NCBI RefSeq assembly: GCF_010183535.1
Contig: NC_071328.1
Location: forward strand, 15,128,001-15,192,000
Direction: 5' to 3'
Source of the DNA: Caenorhabditis remanei
Taxonomy: Eukaryota > Nematoda > Chromadorea > Rhabditida > Rhabditidae
DNA length: 64,000 bases
The position numbers and the translations under genes were made by a program. Each line of letters opens with the position of its first letter. Within the stretch, counting starts at the first letter, position 1. The notes under the pieces were generated by a model. That model had not been told where the DNA came from and ran no database searches. It saw only the letters and a program-made list of their open reading frames with translations. Shown piece by piece: positions 34,501 through 46,170 of this stretch.

Positions 34501-36712
34501 CAGGAAATCTGCAAAACTAGCTAATGGAGAATCGTGTTTGTTATTTTTGAAAGGCGGAAAATCCTTGTAGCTGTAGGTCCATGGTTGAAAACATAATTGA
34601 CATCCTGCCTCTCCTCGACAATCACTGCAAATCATTCTTACGCAAATAAAGTTGGGTTTGTGCTTAGGCCCTCTTTCAACATGTCCTGAAAGAAGAATTT
34701 AAACGTTGAATGTTGATGTCCCTTACCATTGAATTCTCCTGACTCCGACACAATACATTCCATATCATAGACGATAATGGCCCATTGCGTTTGGTTTTCT
34801 CGCTTCTTCAACTTTTCCTTCTCGTCAGGGACGTGGTGGGCACAAGTATGTCCTTTCAATGCTTTCTCCCTGCATATAGAACAGAAGTCCTTTGCTTTAC
34901 AGACGTGTGTTTCTCCACGGATCCTCTCTGCTCTATCAATTATATTACAATTTTCGCATCTGTAAGCCTTTAGTAATGTTGGTCAAATTGATTAGTCACC
35001 TGCTATATTTCTTGCAATGCGGTATTCCCTTCTTTGATTGTGCAGTGAGATGGGCATCAAAACAATTTTTACTTCGAAAGTAAATTTTACAAATTTTGCA
35101 ATAAATGTTCTCATCTTCGTGTTTGCATCCTGTGCTGCCACATCTCTTGCATTTGGCTTTACATTTTCGGTAGTGCTGGTCGTCGTCGAAAGTAGAGCAT
35201 TGGAAACAAAATCTGAAAAACATCTTCTTTGGGATAAGATGGTAGCTTACCTTGATGCATGTTTTCCTTTGGTGTGGGTGACGTGTTCATAATGACCTTC
35301 ATAATAAAATAATCCAATGAACCCGTCTCCATCCTGGTTGTATCGCTTTTCTTCAGTTGGGACGGCATGTTGATTGTTCGCTGTCCACAATATTATTTGA
35401 TAGTTTGAAAGATATTTTGCAAGCTCTTGAAGATCTTTTCGGTCATGCTCCTCTTTGTTCACATCCATCCCTGCATCGGCCAAAAGCTGTCTGGCAAGTT
35501 TTCCTTGAACTTCGCTTTTGAATGTAAACGTTATCTGTAAAAACACATATTACAAGCAATCAAATGTCAAGAGTACCTCTGGTCTTACGAGACTTCGATA
35601 AAACTTTTCCATTTTCTGTTTTTGGTCTCCGTTGGTCGTGGTTTGTATATCACTTTCCAGTTTTCCTAGTGCAAGTGCCTTTGGTAGACAATGACTCATT
35701 CCCGTAATCCTGCAGAGGCTAACGCCAAAATGTTGTTTCTGTTATGAAAAGTATTATAATTTGACAAAAGATAATATGCCTTACCAATATTTCTTTTCTG
35801 ATTTTTTCGATTTTATCAGTTTTTCGAGTATTATGTGTTCCCCGGCCTCGTAGTCGTGCTTGTTTATCCTTGAAAACGTTCATAGCAACAGTAAAGCTTT
35901 CATCTAAACGTAGCTCTTTATTTGATTGCATTTGTTTTGCTATTGTATTCATGATAGCCCCTCCATCCGCCACGGCATATGTTTTGTGAGTTACGAAGAA
36001 GCCATCGTTATCGGTGTAGCCATCATGGTTCAATCTGTAAAATTACTCATCAGCAAAAATTGGAACTTATAAAAACTTACTGAAGCCAATATTTGGTTGT
36101 TTTCAAATTTCCTCCAGCTTTTTTGAGCATTCTGCGGATAAAAATGTCTAAAAGTTTAGCCACATGAACATGAAGCATCTTGTTGTCTTTAACTTCATCA
36201 AGATTGGTGAATTTCATCCTAACCGTATCCGAAATAAGAAACTGGTTATTGTGTCTGCGAAAGTGTGGTTCATTAGAAGTTATCACATTTTCTGTGAAGA
36301 ACTCTTCTTCCTCGGCTGTTGGAAACGTCTCGCTTCTTTCATATTCTCGGAATCGTGTTTTTCGTCGTGATCCCCTGCCATCTGAAATGAATAATTAAAA
36401 TTATTTATATCCACATTATGACTTACGCTTCAGTCTCTGCTTCGAAACTATTCTGGCTTGTTTAGCATTTGAAGGTCTTTCCTTTTCTTCTGAAAATTCT
36501 CCTTGATTCTGAGGTGAACTGGTTGATGGTTGATTTTGATCTTTTCTCTGGTCGATTCTTTCCATACTTGGGTGATCTTTGATTTCTTCTTCTTCTTTTC
36601 CAACTAATCGACTTTTTGGTTTTTTCTTTGTCATTTTCGCCTTCGGTTCAAGTCTGCTTGGTGGATGTGGTCCTCCTAGGGAATTGTGAGTGTTGAGCGC
36701 TTTGCGTTTCAT
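31579..36712 (-). CDS. Protein-primed family B DNA polymerase (right copy)
   Basis: Mirror image of the left polymerase. Exon borders follow from 58782 minus the left coordinates, so the first exon is 36427-36712 and the last 31579-31794. All sixteen exons, splice sites and Exo I-III and Pol A-C motifs are intact here too. The only sequence difference I noticed is at 31846, where the codon for Lys in the left copy (26936) reads Asn (DTMNES instead of DTMKES), downstream of motif C. Both copies therefore look able to encode a full enzyme. Confidence 0.9.
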
Positions 36713-36884
36713 AACTGAAAAAAAAGCTGAAGAATAGAACAAAATGAAGAAAAGAAATGAAAGAGAAAAAACAAGAGAGCTCAGAAATAGGTCACCACTT
36801 ACCATCCGGTAAAAATGTGAAAATGAGCCCCAAATTATGAATTTCTCGAATCCCCCTCAACGAAAGTCAGCTGTTACTTTTTGG

Positions 36885-36900
36885 ATGATGACGTCATCAT
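36885..36900. promoter_or_regulatory. CRE-like 16-bp palindrome in bidirectional promoter (right)
   Basis: Mirror of 21882-21897, ATGATGACGTCATCAT, between the right polymerase start and protein A. Confidence 0.5.
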
Positions 36901-37079
36901 TTCTCTAACCACTCTTTGTTCTCTTCGTCTCTTCTCTATGTACTCTCTCGTTCTATATTTCAATATTTTCAACCGTCACGTGAAACAATCGTGCCATTCG
37001 TGATTTATTACGGCATAGTGGTATGTGACCTTATTCTGGGCTCTTCCTTTTCTATAATTGTTTTTACAGATTTTCAACA

Positions 37080-37635
37080 ATGCCTCAAGATTTGAAACAA
37101 CCCGGTAACCATGGTAACAACTGCAATTGCATGGACCCTCTTCAGGACATTCGAGACAAACAGTATACAAGTCGTCGTCTACTAGCTCGTGCTTACAGAG
37201 AAATAAGATATCGTCCTTTGTGTGTGCCCTCAAATCTCATGCAGCATACTGCTCATGTACGATTCACAATGGATCTAATGGCAAGAGATGAAGCCATTTT
37301 CTATAAAGAAGACGGTCGAATTATTGAATGGCCTGATGTGATTCCCAAGTGCCCAAGCGAAGTTCCCTCTGTTCAAGACAGTGTTAATTTGCTTAACTAT
37401 ACCAACGCCCAGAGCAGGGGTAAAATTACTGATGAACAATTTGTTGTGAAGGATAAGTATGGCCGCTTCTATCCAATTTCTGAACTGTTTATTGCCAGAG
37501 TTCCGAGGTAACTATCATTATCTTTGTTAATATTTGTTCAAATCTTTCAGCTCATCGTGCTCTTCATGTAAAAACCTGCCACAGTCGCCATCGCCAATCT
37601 CTCCTCAACCGAATGATGCAGCCCTTCAAGCCTAA
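37080..37635 (+). CDS. Small palindrome protein A (right copy)
   Basis: Exons 37080-37507 and 37551-37635 are the mirror of 21147-21702, with the same predicted 170 residues. The ATG is preceded by a TTTTTACAG acceptor ten bases upstream, implying a 5' UTR exon in the divergent promoter region. AATAAA at about 37688. Confidence 0.75.
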
Positions 37636-37641
37636 ATATTG

Positions 37642-38755
37642 CTATTGTCTGTTCGTTTCCTCTGCCTATAATTTGGTTTTTTTAAAGAATAAAACAGCAA
37701 AAATGTTGATAATTAATGAAAAACAAATGAAATTTTATTGAAATCGCATGTGCTTGTGGCTCTCTACACAACATATGCGCCATAAAAATGACGAAAACTG
37801 CCTAAGACAATGACCACCATTACCTTTGCCCTCAACTCGCACAACCCTTGCCTGGTTGTGTGAGGCGTGGGTCTCTCCAATTCTTAACAGCTCAGAGAGA
37901 CAATAGAAAAGAAAAATTTTGAATTTGGTTTTTGATTGTGCAATTATCACCCCATAGACCCGCTATGTATGAAAACTATCACCAGAAAAACAGGCGAACT
38001 CACCTTGATGGGCTTTAGGTCTTGGTCAAATCTGAAACTACCACTACTGAAAGACGGTTCTTAACTTACCTGCTGGCGCTCATAAGACGCTATATCTTGT
38101 GGTGAAATTCGGCCATAAGACGTGCTCTGGTCAGGTTTCGATCCTGGAGCTCTTGTCATGTTTCAATCTCATGGTAGAATTATCACCACAAAACCGGTGA
38201 TTCAGATGTCGGTAATTTACCCATATGGCTCGCCTTCGACGCGTTTTTTAGCTCTGTGAGTGACTTCGCTCTGGTTAGTTTTTGAACCCCTGAGAACCTG
38301 ATGGTGCCTTAAAGCTGGTTGTCAGTGGCTAGTCTTTCAGCACCTCATGGCAAAATTACCTTCACCCGATGTTAGGCTGAATGTCGTCAATTTGCCCATA
38401 TGACCCTATAGGTCAGGCCTGCTTGCACGCCTTCGGCACATTTTTGGCTTCTTTTTGCTCTCCCTCTGACCTCGGGTCTGGCTAACCTTTGATATGGGTG
38501 CCTATGGATGGCCACCTTGCATCTCATGGCGAAATTCATAGCTTAGTGAAGGCTAGATACCGTGAACTTTACCATGTGACCCTACAGGTCCAATCATCTG
38601 GCGCACCTTCAGCGTATTTTTCGGCTCTGTTTTGCTCTCACTCTGGCCAAGTCTCAGGCTAGCCTTCGGTCTCAAGCCAAGCGCGAATGCCGTCATTCAC
38701 AAAATCTCATGGTAAATTTCACGACATCATGGTAAATTTCACCTACCATACTACT
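37642..38755. repeat. Right subterminal repeat region of the palindrome
   Basis: Mirror of 20027-21140, with the same degenerate 170-190-bp units, ending CCATACTACT. Non-coding as far as can be seen. Confidence 0.7.
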
Positions 38756-38761
38756 AATATA
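38756..38761. repeat. Target-site duplication AATATA (right)
   Basis: Matches 20021-20026 exactly and abuts the right terminus. Confidence 0.75.
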
Positions 38762-38930
38762 AAAAGAATGATAACATAAGACCATAATAACCACAATCAA
38801 AGAAATCATAAAAGTGAAAAGATAGTAAAATTTCAAGAAACTTCCTTTAATACTGAGCTTCGAGCAAATGCGGCGGGGGCGCTAAAGAGATGTGCATGTA
38901 AAGGAATTTTAATATTAAATATTGTCGCGA

Positions 38931-40268
38931 CAAAAAAGTTCCGACATTTTTTACCTACGCGTGTTTGCGGACTTAGTGCTAAATTATTAAATTTTGCACT
39001 GACTAGGGAATGACTTACACATAGGTTGGAGATACACAACATGACCTATATCGCTGGAAAGCTGACGTTTCCCTGATTCCGAATCTATATTCAGTTTTTG
39101 CAGTGGCCCTCCCAGTTTTGAGAAATTTGGCTCCAAAGTTAGGGTAAATTTTAGCGCTCAAACTCGAGTTTCCAACCCGCTTGTTGCCCCAACACGTGAA
39201 CCCATTCGGAGGACAGTTAAATCAGCGGTTGAATGGTCGAGGGGATTACAGGTGTGGTAGTAGGTGGACACTCTATGGTTCGATTCTTTGCATTTTTTCC
39301 TTCTTTTTTACTTTTTTGTAATCCTCGTTTTTGGGTCCCATGGTCATCACAATGTGTCAGAATTCGGTTTTTGAAGCTTTTCGAGTCTATATTGACTTTC
39401 TGCGACGATTTAAGAACAATTATTTTTTTCAAGAAATTCAACTTTTCTGTGACCAAGTCCATGTTGGGCAGTCGGAATTTGTTTTTGAAAAAGTGTCGTT
39501 AAAAGTTAGAAAAACAATAGAAAATGCTATAGCAAGGTATAAAAAGTATTTTTCCAAAGTTTACTTGTCTTGTTACTCTGGTATATACTTTTTTGAAGAA
39601 ATTACTCTGCTTCTTATGCGCCCCCCGGTGATTCGAAGTTAAAGTCGTAGTGAAGATCTCTATCATGTAAACATGGTGGAATCTAATATCAAAACGCATT
39701 TTCTATTGTTTTTCTAACTTTTAACGACACTTTTTCAAAAAAAATTCCGACTGCCCAACATGGACTTGGTCACAGAAAAGTTGAATTTCTTGAAAATAAT
39801 AATTGTTCTTAAATCGTCGCAGAAAGTCAATATAGACTCGAAAAGCTTCAAAAACCGAATTCTGACACATTGTGATGACCATGGGACCCAAAAACGAGGA
39901 TTACAAAAAAGTAAAAAAGAAGGAAAAAATGCAAAGAATCGAACCATAGAGTTTCCACCTACTACCACACCTGTAATCCCCTCGACCATTCAACCGCTGA
40001 TTTAACTGTCCTCCGAATGGGTTCACGTGTTGGGGCAACAAGCGGGTTGGAAACTCGAGTTTGAGCGCTAAAATTTACCCTAACTTTGGAGCCGAATTTC
40101 TCAAAACTGGGAGGGCCACTGCAAAAACTGAATATAGATTCGGAATCAGGGAAACGTCAGCTTTCCAGCGATATAGGTCATGTTGTGTATCTCCAACCTA
40201 TGTGTAAGTCATTCCCTAGTGAGTCCGCAAACACGCGTCGGTAAAAAATGTCGGAACTTTTTTATTTC
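38931..40268. mobile_element. Inverted-repeat element, CTAGGGAATG family
   Basis: The arms at about 38935-39526 and 39696-40266 are inverted (mirrored pairs sum to 79222 over most of their length). They begin AAAAAGTTCCGACATTTTTTACC and include TGACCTATATCGCTGGAAAGCTGA. The left arm holds an extra ~30-bp insertion near 38974-39003 that is itself a hairpin (AGTGC and GCACT edges). Both arms carry a box-B-like GGTTCGATTC. Mirrored 81-codon frames are due to the symmetry and show no protein features. The right end stops 36 bp before the stop codon of the F-box gene at 40304-41374. Relatives at 60745-61640 and 62525-62835. Confidence 0.8.
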
Positions 40269-40303
40269 GATAATACAAGTCTTTTGCGAGATTCTGCACA
40301 CAA

Positions 40304-41374
40304 TCAATCAATAACTTTAAACTCAAAAGATATTTCGCCGCATTTTACGGTCGCCTTCCTTCCATCGCTTCTTTTCGTAATTTCAATAGTTTCAGATTGT
40401 TCGTTCAATTCAACCGTGCTGAAAAAACACATTTCGAAATTGAAAAAAAATGCATGATATACTAACCTGTACTCAACTCCTACCAAGACCTCACTCAAGT
40501 TGATCGGAGCTAAATACGAGCAAACTTCAAGCTGCTCCAGTCTCCAATCCGCCGAATCAATCCATTTTTCGATAAAAGTTTTTAGCATTACTGATATATT
40601 CGGGTACATATGCTTTTCTATGTTGACGGTAACCATTTTGCAGTTGGTGAAGTCTTCCAAATGCATCCAGTGACCATCGTCCACAATAAAATCCTCTACC
40701 TTGAAAAGATGCCGCTCGGTTCGGTACCGGAAATCCGAGGCGACTTTGCAATTCAGAGCGAGTCTAGGAATCTCTCTAAACTCATCTAGAATATATTTAT
40801 AGTTTTCCGGTGAAATAGATATTTCTCCTATTTCTATTGCGGCGACTCGATTCACACGTTTCACATGTTTTAAAACAGAAATCAAAAGCTTTTGACTGCA
40901 GCCTTCATCAAAAGAGACTTCCTGAATTGTTGGGTTGAAGACAAGTGCGAAATGAGACAACAAGAACTTGACCACCTTCTTCAACTCCTTCTCATCGCCC
41001 CGATAGGAAAAACTTCCAGAGTGTTGGGCTAGTTTCAACAAAAAAATACTGTTGATGTTAGGACCTTTGAATACAACTGGGTCCCAGCAATCCTTGTTGC
41101 CGAGTGCAATGTATATGTGTGAATACAACGAAAGTTGCATTTCGAATGAAATCGGCGAGAGAAGAGCTTGTATGATGTAGGCAGATTTTTTGGAAGTCAG
41201 GGATATGAGAAGTCTGAAAATAAAGAGACATTTTATTGTTACAGAGACAACTATGGTCAGTGTAATTATCAGTGTAAAAACTTACATTTCTCGTAGATGC
41301 ATGTATCCACTTATCTTTCTTAGTAGGACTGTTGGAAGCCGGAAAAGAGGAAGAGGTTTGGAGACTTCACTCAT
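40304..41374 (-). CDS. F-box/FBA2 protein 1 (fbxb-type)
   Basis: Exons 41286-41374, 40467-41213 and 40304-40418 encode 316 residues. Residues 1-45 form a worm F-box (PLPLFRLPTVLLRKISGYMH, then LLISLTSKKSAYI), which should bind Skp1-related adaptors of an SCF ubiquitin ligase. The rest is an FBA2-type substrate-binding region with the family hallmark DGHWMHLEDFTNCK and a C-terminal strand pair (EITKRSDGRKATVKC). All introns split the same codons as in the paralogues. The start matches the family start MSEVSKP. More diverged than the next two genes. The family upstream block lies at about 41430-41570. Confidence 0.88.
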
Positions 41375-41574
41375 AGTTCTGAAATGAGGGGACGGTTTGA
41401 AAGGAAGGGTAAAAGAACTGAAGTGGAAATGAACGTAATGGGTCTTGTGAGAGCAAGAGAGGAGGGATATATAACTGAATAGGCTGTGGATAGGCCCGCC
41501 CTCCTTCTATTTGTGTTTTCCAAGGCTAGTCGTGTAAAGGGGGACTAATCGTCTGTCACTGTCACTGCACCTGT

Positions 41575-42510
41575 CATTGTAATGATCTTATCTAAAGTAC
41601 TAATGAGTTGGTGAATAGCGAATGAGAATGAATGTTGGCGATGTTAGAAGACAAGATAAAATCGGATAAGTAGTGTCTGCTTTATAAGTAAAATTATTAT
41701 CTCTTTAGTTTTTTGATTATCAAAACAAATTCAACATTTAAACTTTATATTTCATTCAATTAATTATCTAAACAAAACTGTGAATATGATGGAGGTGCAA
41801 CAAGTTATTTAGTGTTTTATACAGTTGATAATTATCATAGTTATCAAGACCCGGGCCGGCCCGGCCCGAAGGCCCGGCTTCAAAAAATGACCTTTTTTTC
41901 CAAATTTTTCTGAAATTTTTTCAATTTTTCATCGAAAATTCTTCTAATTCTGAATGGTAGTCGAAAATTTGTACGATTTTTGAGCTGTCTACATATAACT
42001 ACTATAACTCTCTAGGAAGTGCCCGTACAGAAAAGTTGTCAACTACAAAAATGGAGTTCTACTCTTGGTCTGTCCGATCACATAAAAAGTTATTTTGTAA
42101 GATAGTTAGTTTTACTATGACACACTCTCAAAGTTGGGCATTTTCAACTGAAAAAGGCAAAACTTAATACAAAGAAGAAAATAGTGAAAATGTTTTCTAC
42201 GGTTTTTGGAAAAGACTGCGTCAATGCACGGGCAGCATACGATTAAACTGTTTGTCCACCTGCCTCACTAATTACTGAAGATCTTGTTTTCACTGCACCT
42301 GTCCCTGTAATTGTCTGTCTAAATGTGATAATTAGCCGAGTTATTTCTACAGTGACCCACAAAGTACATTGATCGAACGGTTGGCGATGTTAGAAGCCAT
42401 GGTAAAGAATGTCTGGAATTTGGACTTTGTTCAACTGTAGTGTCTGCTATATAAATAAAATTATTGTCTTTGTAGCTTTTTCATAACCAAAGCATTTCAA
42501 CTTTATTTAA
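41575..42510. other. Intergenic DNA with repeat fragments
   Basis: Contains a GGCCCG-type element fragment (41846-41990) and a diverged piece of the GTTGTCAACTACAAAAATG repeat (42030-42060), plus a decayed copy of the family upstream sequence (42290-42480). No gene seen. Confidence 0.5.
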
Positions 42511-42515
42511 AGCAA

Positions 42516-43603
42516 TCAATCAATAACTCTTAATTCAAAATACTCTAGTTTACATTTAACTAATGCCTTCTCTCTTCTTCTGGCAATTTCTACAATGTTA
42601 GAGTGTCCCATTTGTTTGGTTGTTCTGAAAATAGCTATAAATATTAAAGAAAGGGCGTAAAAACTAACATTTTCTCGATTCCGGTCAATAATAACTCGCT
42701 GAAATCGACTCCAACGCTACCTCCATTCACTTTAATGTATTGTAATCGACAATCCGTTTCGACCCATTTTTTCATAAGAGCTCTCAAGATTTCGCGCTTT
42801 TTATAATTCGGCTTCTGGTGCTCAACAAAGTGAATTTTGGGTTTTCTACTATCCGAGACAGTAACCTTCTTGCAATTCGAAAAGTCTTCCAAATGCATCC
42901 AACGACCGTCACTGACGCTGAAATCATCCACTTTGAAGTCAGGTCCAACACGGTACTCAAAATCCGAAGCCACTTTACAATGTATCAAGAGTTCAGTAGC
43001 TTCCTTACACTCCTCCAGGATAAATTTATAGTTTTCCGGTGACAAGTTCACTCGATGTAGTATTATTGATTTTTTCACAAGATTCAGTTGCTTCACTTGA
43101 TTTAACACAGCTATCACGAATTCTTGACTGTAAAATTTCTCAACGTGAATAGAGATTGTTGGTTTGAAAACGGTTGCAAATTGAGTTAACAGTAATTCAA
43201 CAGGCTCTTGCAAATGTGGCCCCGCCCATTGATAAGAGACGTCACGGGATGGTTGAGTAACTTGAAGTTGGAAAATATCGTGTTCTTTTTGGATTTTGAT
43301 TGTCACTGGATCCCATAGTCCATTTGAGTCAAAGAAAATTTCCGATTTTTCAGAAAACCTTATTTGTAAGTAGAAACAATTTAGTGGAAGAAGAGATTTC
43401 AAGATGTATGTTGACTTTTTGGAAGTCAGGGATATGAGAAGTCTGAAAATAAAGATAGTTTTTAATGCTACAGTGAAAACTATGGTCAGTGTAATTGTCA
43501 GAGTAAAAACTTACATTTCTCGTAGATGCATGTATCGACTTATCTTTGTTAGTGGAACAGCTGGGAGTCGGAAGAGAGCAAAAGGTTTGGAGACTTCACT
43601 CAT
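42516..43603 (-). CDS. F-box/FBA2 protein 2 (fbxb-type)
   Basis: Exons 43515-43603, 42669-43442 and 42516-42624 encode 323 residues: F-box at the N-terminus (MSEVSKPFALFRLPAVPLTK) and an FBA2 region with DGRWMHLEDFSNCKKVTV. Exon 3 has lost the usual CDGKK codons (EIARRREKALVKC), an in-frame deletion. The donor of exon 2 follows ATCGAGAAAAT instead of the usual GAGTATAG, but joining restores frame. Closest relative is the next gene, 44086-45151, with long identical stretches, so the pair is a recent tandem duplicate. Confidence 0.88.
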
Positions 43604-44085
43604 AGTTCTGAAATGAGGGGACAGTTTGAAAGAAACGGTAAAAGAACTGAAGTGAAAACGAATGTAATGCGTCTTGTGAGAGCAAGAGAAGAGCGCGTTG
43701 TGACGATGAGTAGGCTGTGTATAACCCCGTCTTCCGACTATTTGTGTTTCCCACAACTATTGTAAAGGGACTAATCGTCTGTCAATGTCCCTGCACCTGT
43801 CACTGGAGCCTCTAATGTGATAATGACTCTTCATTAATGAGATTACAATTAGTTTTAATCAGACGGGTTGCAGGTGGTGATGAGGACTAAGAGAAGACAT
43901 TGTAATGATCTTATCTAAAGTGCTAATGAGTTGGTGAACAGCGAATGAGGTTGGCGCTGTTAGAAGCCATGGTAAATAATGTCTGGAATTTGGACTTTTT
44001 TCAACTGTAGTGTCTTCTTTATAAGTAAAATTATTGTCTCTGTAGATTTTTCAAAACCAAAACATTTCAACTTTATTTAAAGCAA

Positions 44086-45151
44086 TCAATCAATAACTCT
44101 TAATTCAAAATACTCTAGTTTACATTTAACTAATGCCTTCTTCCCATCGTTTCTTCTGGTAATTTCAACAATGTGAGGTTCGCCTGTTTGTTTGGTTGTT
44201 CTGAAAATAGCTATAAACATTGAAGTAAGGGCGTCAAAACTAACATTTGCTCTATTCCGGCCAACAACTCGCTGAAATCGACTCTAACACTGTTTCCATT
44301 CACTTTAAGGTATTTTAATCGACAATCCGTTTCTATCCATTTTCGGATAAGAGCTCTCAGCACTTCGGGAGCTCTCAGCACATTAATAGAATTCGGATTC
44401 TCGTAAATGTTAATTGTCTTGCAGTTTGTAAAGTCTTCCAAATGCATCCAATGACCGTCACTGACACTGAAATGATCTACTCTGAAGTCAGGTCCTGCAC
44501 GGTACTCAAAATCAGGCGCCACTTTACAACGTAGCAAGAGTTCAGTAGCTTCCTTACACTCCTCCAAAATGTTTTTATAGTTTTCCGGTGACAAATTCAC
44601 TCGATGTAGTATTATCGATTTTTTCACAAGATTCAGTTGCTTCACTTGATTTATCACATCAATTACAAACTCTTGACTGTAAATTTTCTCAACGTGAATA
44701 GAGATTGTTGGGATGAAGACAGTAGCAAAATGAGTCAATAGTATTTTAACAGGCTCTTGCAATTGAAGCCCCGCCCACTGATAAGAGACGTCACCGGATG
44801 GTTGAGTTACTTGAAGTTGGAAAATATCGTGTTCTTTTTGGATTTTGATTGTCACTGGATCCCATAGTCCATTTGAGTCAAAGAAAATTTCCCTTCCAGC
44901 CAAAGAAAATCTCATTTGCAAGTAGAAGAAATTCAGTGGTAGAAGAGATTTCATGATGAACGCCGACTTTTTGGAAGCCAGGGATATGAGAAGTCTGAAT
45001 ATAAAGAGAGCTTTTAATGTTACAGTGAAAACTATGATCAGTGTAATCCCGTTAAAACTTACATCTCTCGTAGATGCATGTATTGACTTATCTTTGTTAG
45101 TGGGATAGCTGGGAGCCGGAAGAGAGGAATGGGTTTGGAGACTTCACTCAT
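44086..45151 (-). CDS. F-box/FBA2 protein 3 (fbxb-type)
   Basis: Exons 45063-45151, 44245-44994 and 44086-44200 encode 317 residues with N-terminal F-box (MSEVSKPIPLFRLPAIPLTK) and FBA2 hallmark DGHWMHLEDFTNCKTINIY. Exon 3 keeps RRNDGKKALVKC. Paralogous to 42516-43603 through coding and 3' flanking sequence. The upstream family block is present at about 45270-45300 and again, duplicated, further upstream. Confidence 0.88.
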
Positions 45152-45284
45152 AATACTGAAATTATGAGACTATTCGACAGGGAAGCCAAAAAAGAAACTG
45201 AAGTGAAAATGAATGTGTCTCGTCTTGTAAGAGCCAAAGGAGGAATATATGACTGTGAATAGGTTGCAAATAGATCCACTCTAT

Positions 45285-45885
45285 TGGTGTTTCCCCCAGA
45301 ACTAGTATCGTAAAGATTCTAAAGGAAAAGTGAAAAAACCGAAGTGAAAATGAATGTGTCACGTCTTGGGAAAGCGTGGAGGGGTGTGTGATTGAATAGG
45401 TGGCGGATAGGCCCACCCTCCGTCTATTTGTGCTTCCCACAACTAGTATTGTAAACGGACAAATCGTCTGTCAATGTCACTGCACCCGTCACTGCATCTG
45501 TCAATGTGCTAATTACCTAGGCTATCGATTGAGATCTCTTCCTACTGGTTGGCAAAAGCTGATGCAACAAATGAAGAACGGCCTGCTGCCTGTACAGTGA
45601 CACAAACCTTTTTCCTCACTAAGGAAGGTGGATGGAGTCAGTATGGAGATATGGGTCGTGACTAGAACGGGAATTTTGCGCTGATTTCAAATCTGTATTT
45701 CTGTATAGAGCCACTCTATTGGTGTTTCCCCCAGAACTAGTATCGTAAAGGTGCTAAAGGAAAAGTGAAAAAACCCAAGTGAAAATCAATGTGTTGCGTC
45801 TTGGGAGAGCGTGGAGGGGTGTGTGATTGAATAGGTGGCGGATAGGCCCACCCTCCGTCTATTTGTGTTTCCCCCACAACTACTC
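45285..45885 (-). promoter_or_regulatory. Two tandem orphan copies of the F-box upstream block
   Basis: Segments of ~170 bp at about 45285-45455 and 45715-45885 are near-identical: TTTCCCCCAGAACTAGTATCGTAAAG, then AAGTGAAAATGAATGTG, GAGGGGTGTGTGATTGAATAGG, and CCCACCCTCCGTCTATTTGTG (each quoted in part). Neither has an F-box exon directly downstream on the minus strand other than that of 44086-45151. 45455-45715 contains a CTGCCTGTACAGTGACACAA block also found at 53620. Confidence 0.6.
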
Positions 45886-46170
45886 TTGTAAAGGGACTAA
45901 TCGTCTGTCATTGTCACTGTACCTGTCACTGTAATAATCTTATCTAGAGTGCTAATGAGTTTAGATTTAATTAGGCGGAGAGCAGGTGGTAGTCACTGTA
46001 AGTGAATAGTGAATGTTGCTGGTGGTGTGAGCCTACGAAAAAGATCGAGGGTGCTTAGCACCCAGAAGCATAGCAAAGCCAATAAGCACGCGGTTTAGAG
46101 ACAGGACAGTGATTATAATAACAACTTCATTCAAGTGATATCATCCTTAACCCGATATAATTCAAAGCAA

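Larger units (their letters stand above)
20027..38755. mobile_element. 18.7-kb palindromic Maverick/Polinton-related element
   Basis: Arms 20027-29341 and 29441-38755 are inverted copies; every mirrored position pair checked sums to 58782, so no length difference exists between arms. Termini are AGTAGTATGG and CCATACTACT with a 6-bp AATATA duplication outside. Each arm carries, from end to centre, about 1.1 kb of subterminal repeats, a small gene transcribed outward, a protein-primed family B polymerase gene transcribed inward, about 1 kb of non-coding DNA with a minisatellite, and a second small gene transcribed outward. The 99-bp spacer 29342-29440 is the only unpaired DNA. Polymerase type and duplication size point to Maverick/Polinton ancestry, but no integrase, ATPase, protease or capsid gene was recognised. 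Confidence 0.85.

Noticed and set aside
39217..40005. Mirrored 81-codon genes in the inverted-repeat element
   Set aside because: The two frames exist because the arms are inverted copies; the predicted protein has no recognisable features and the element looks non-coding.
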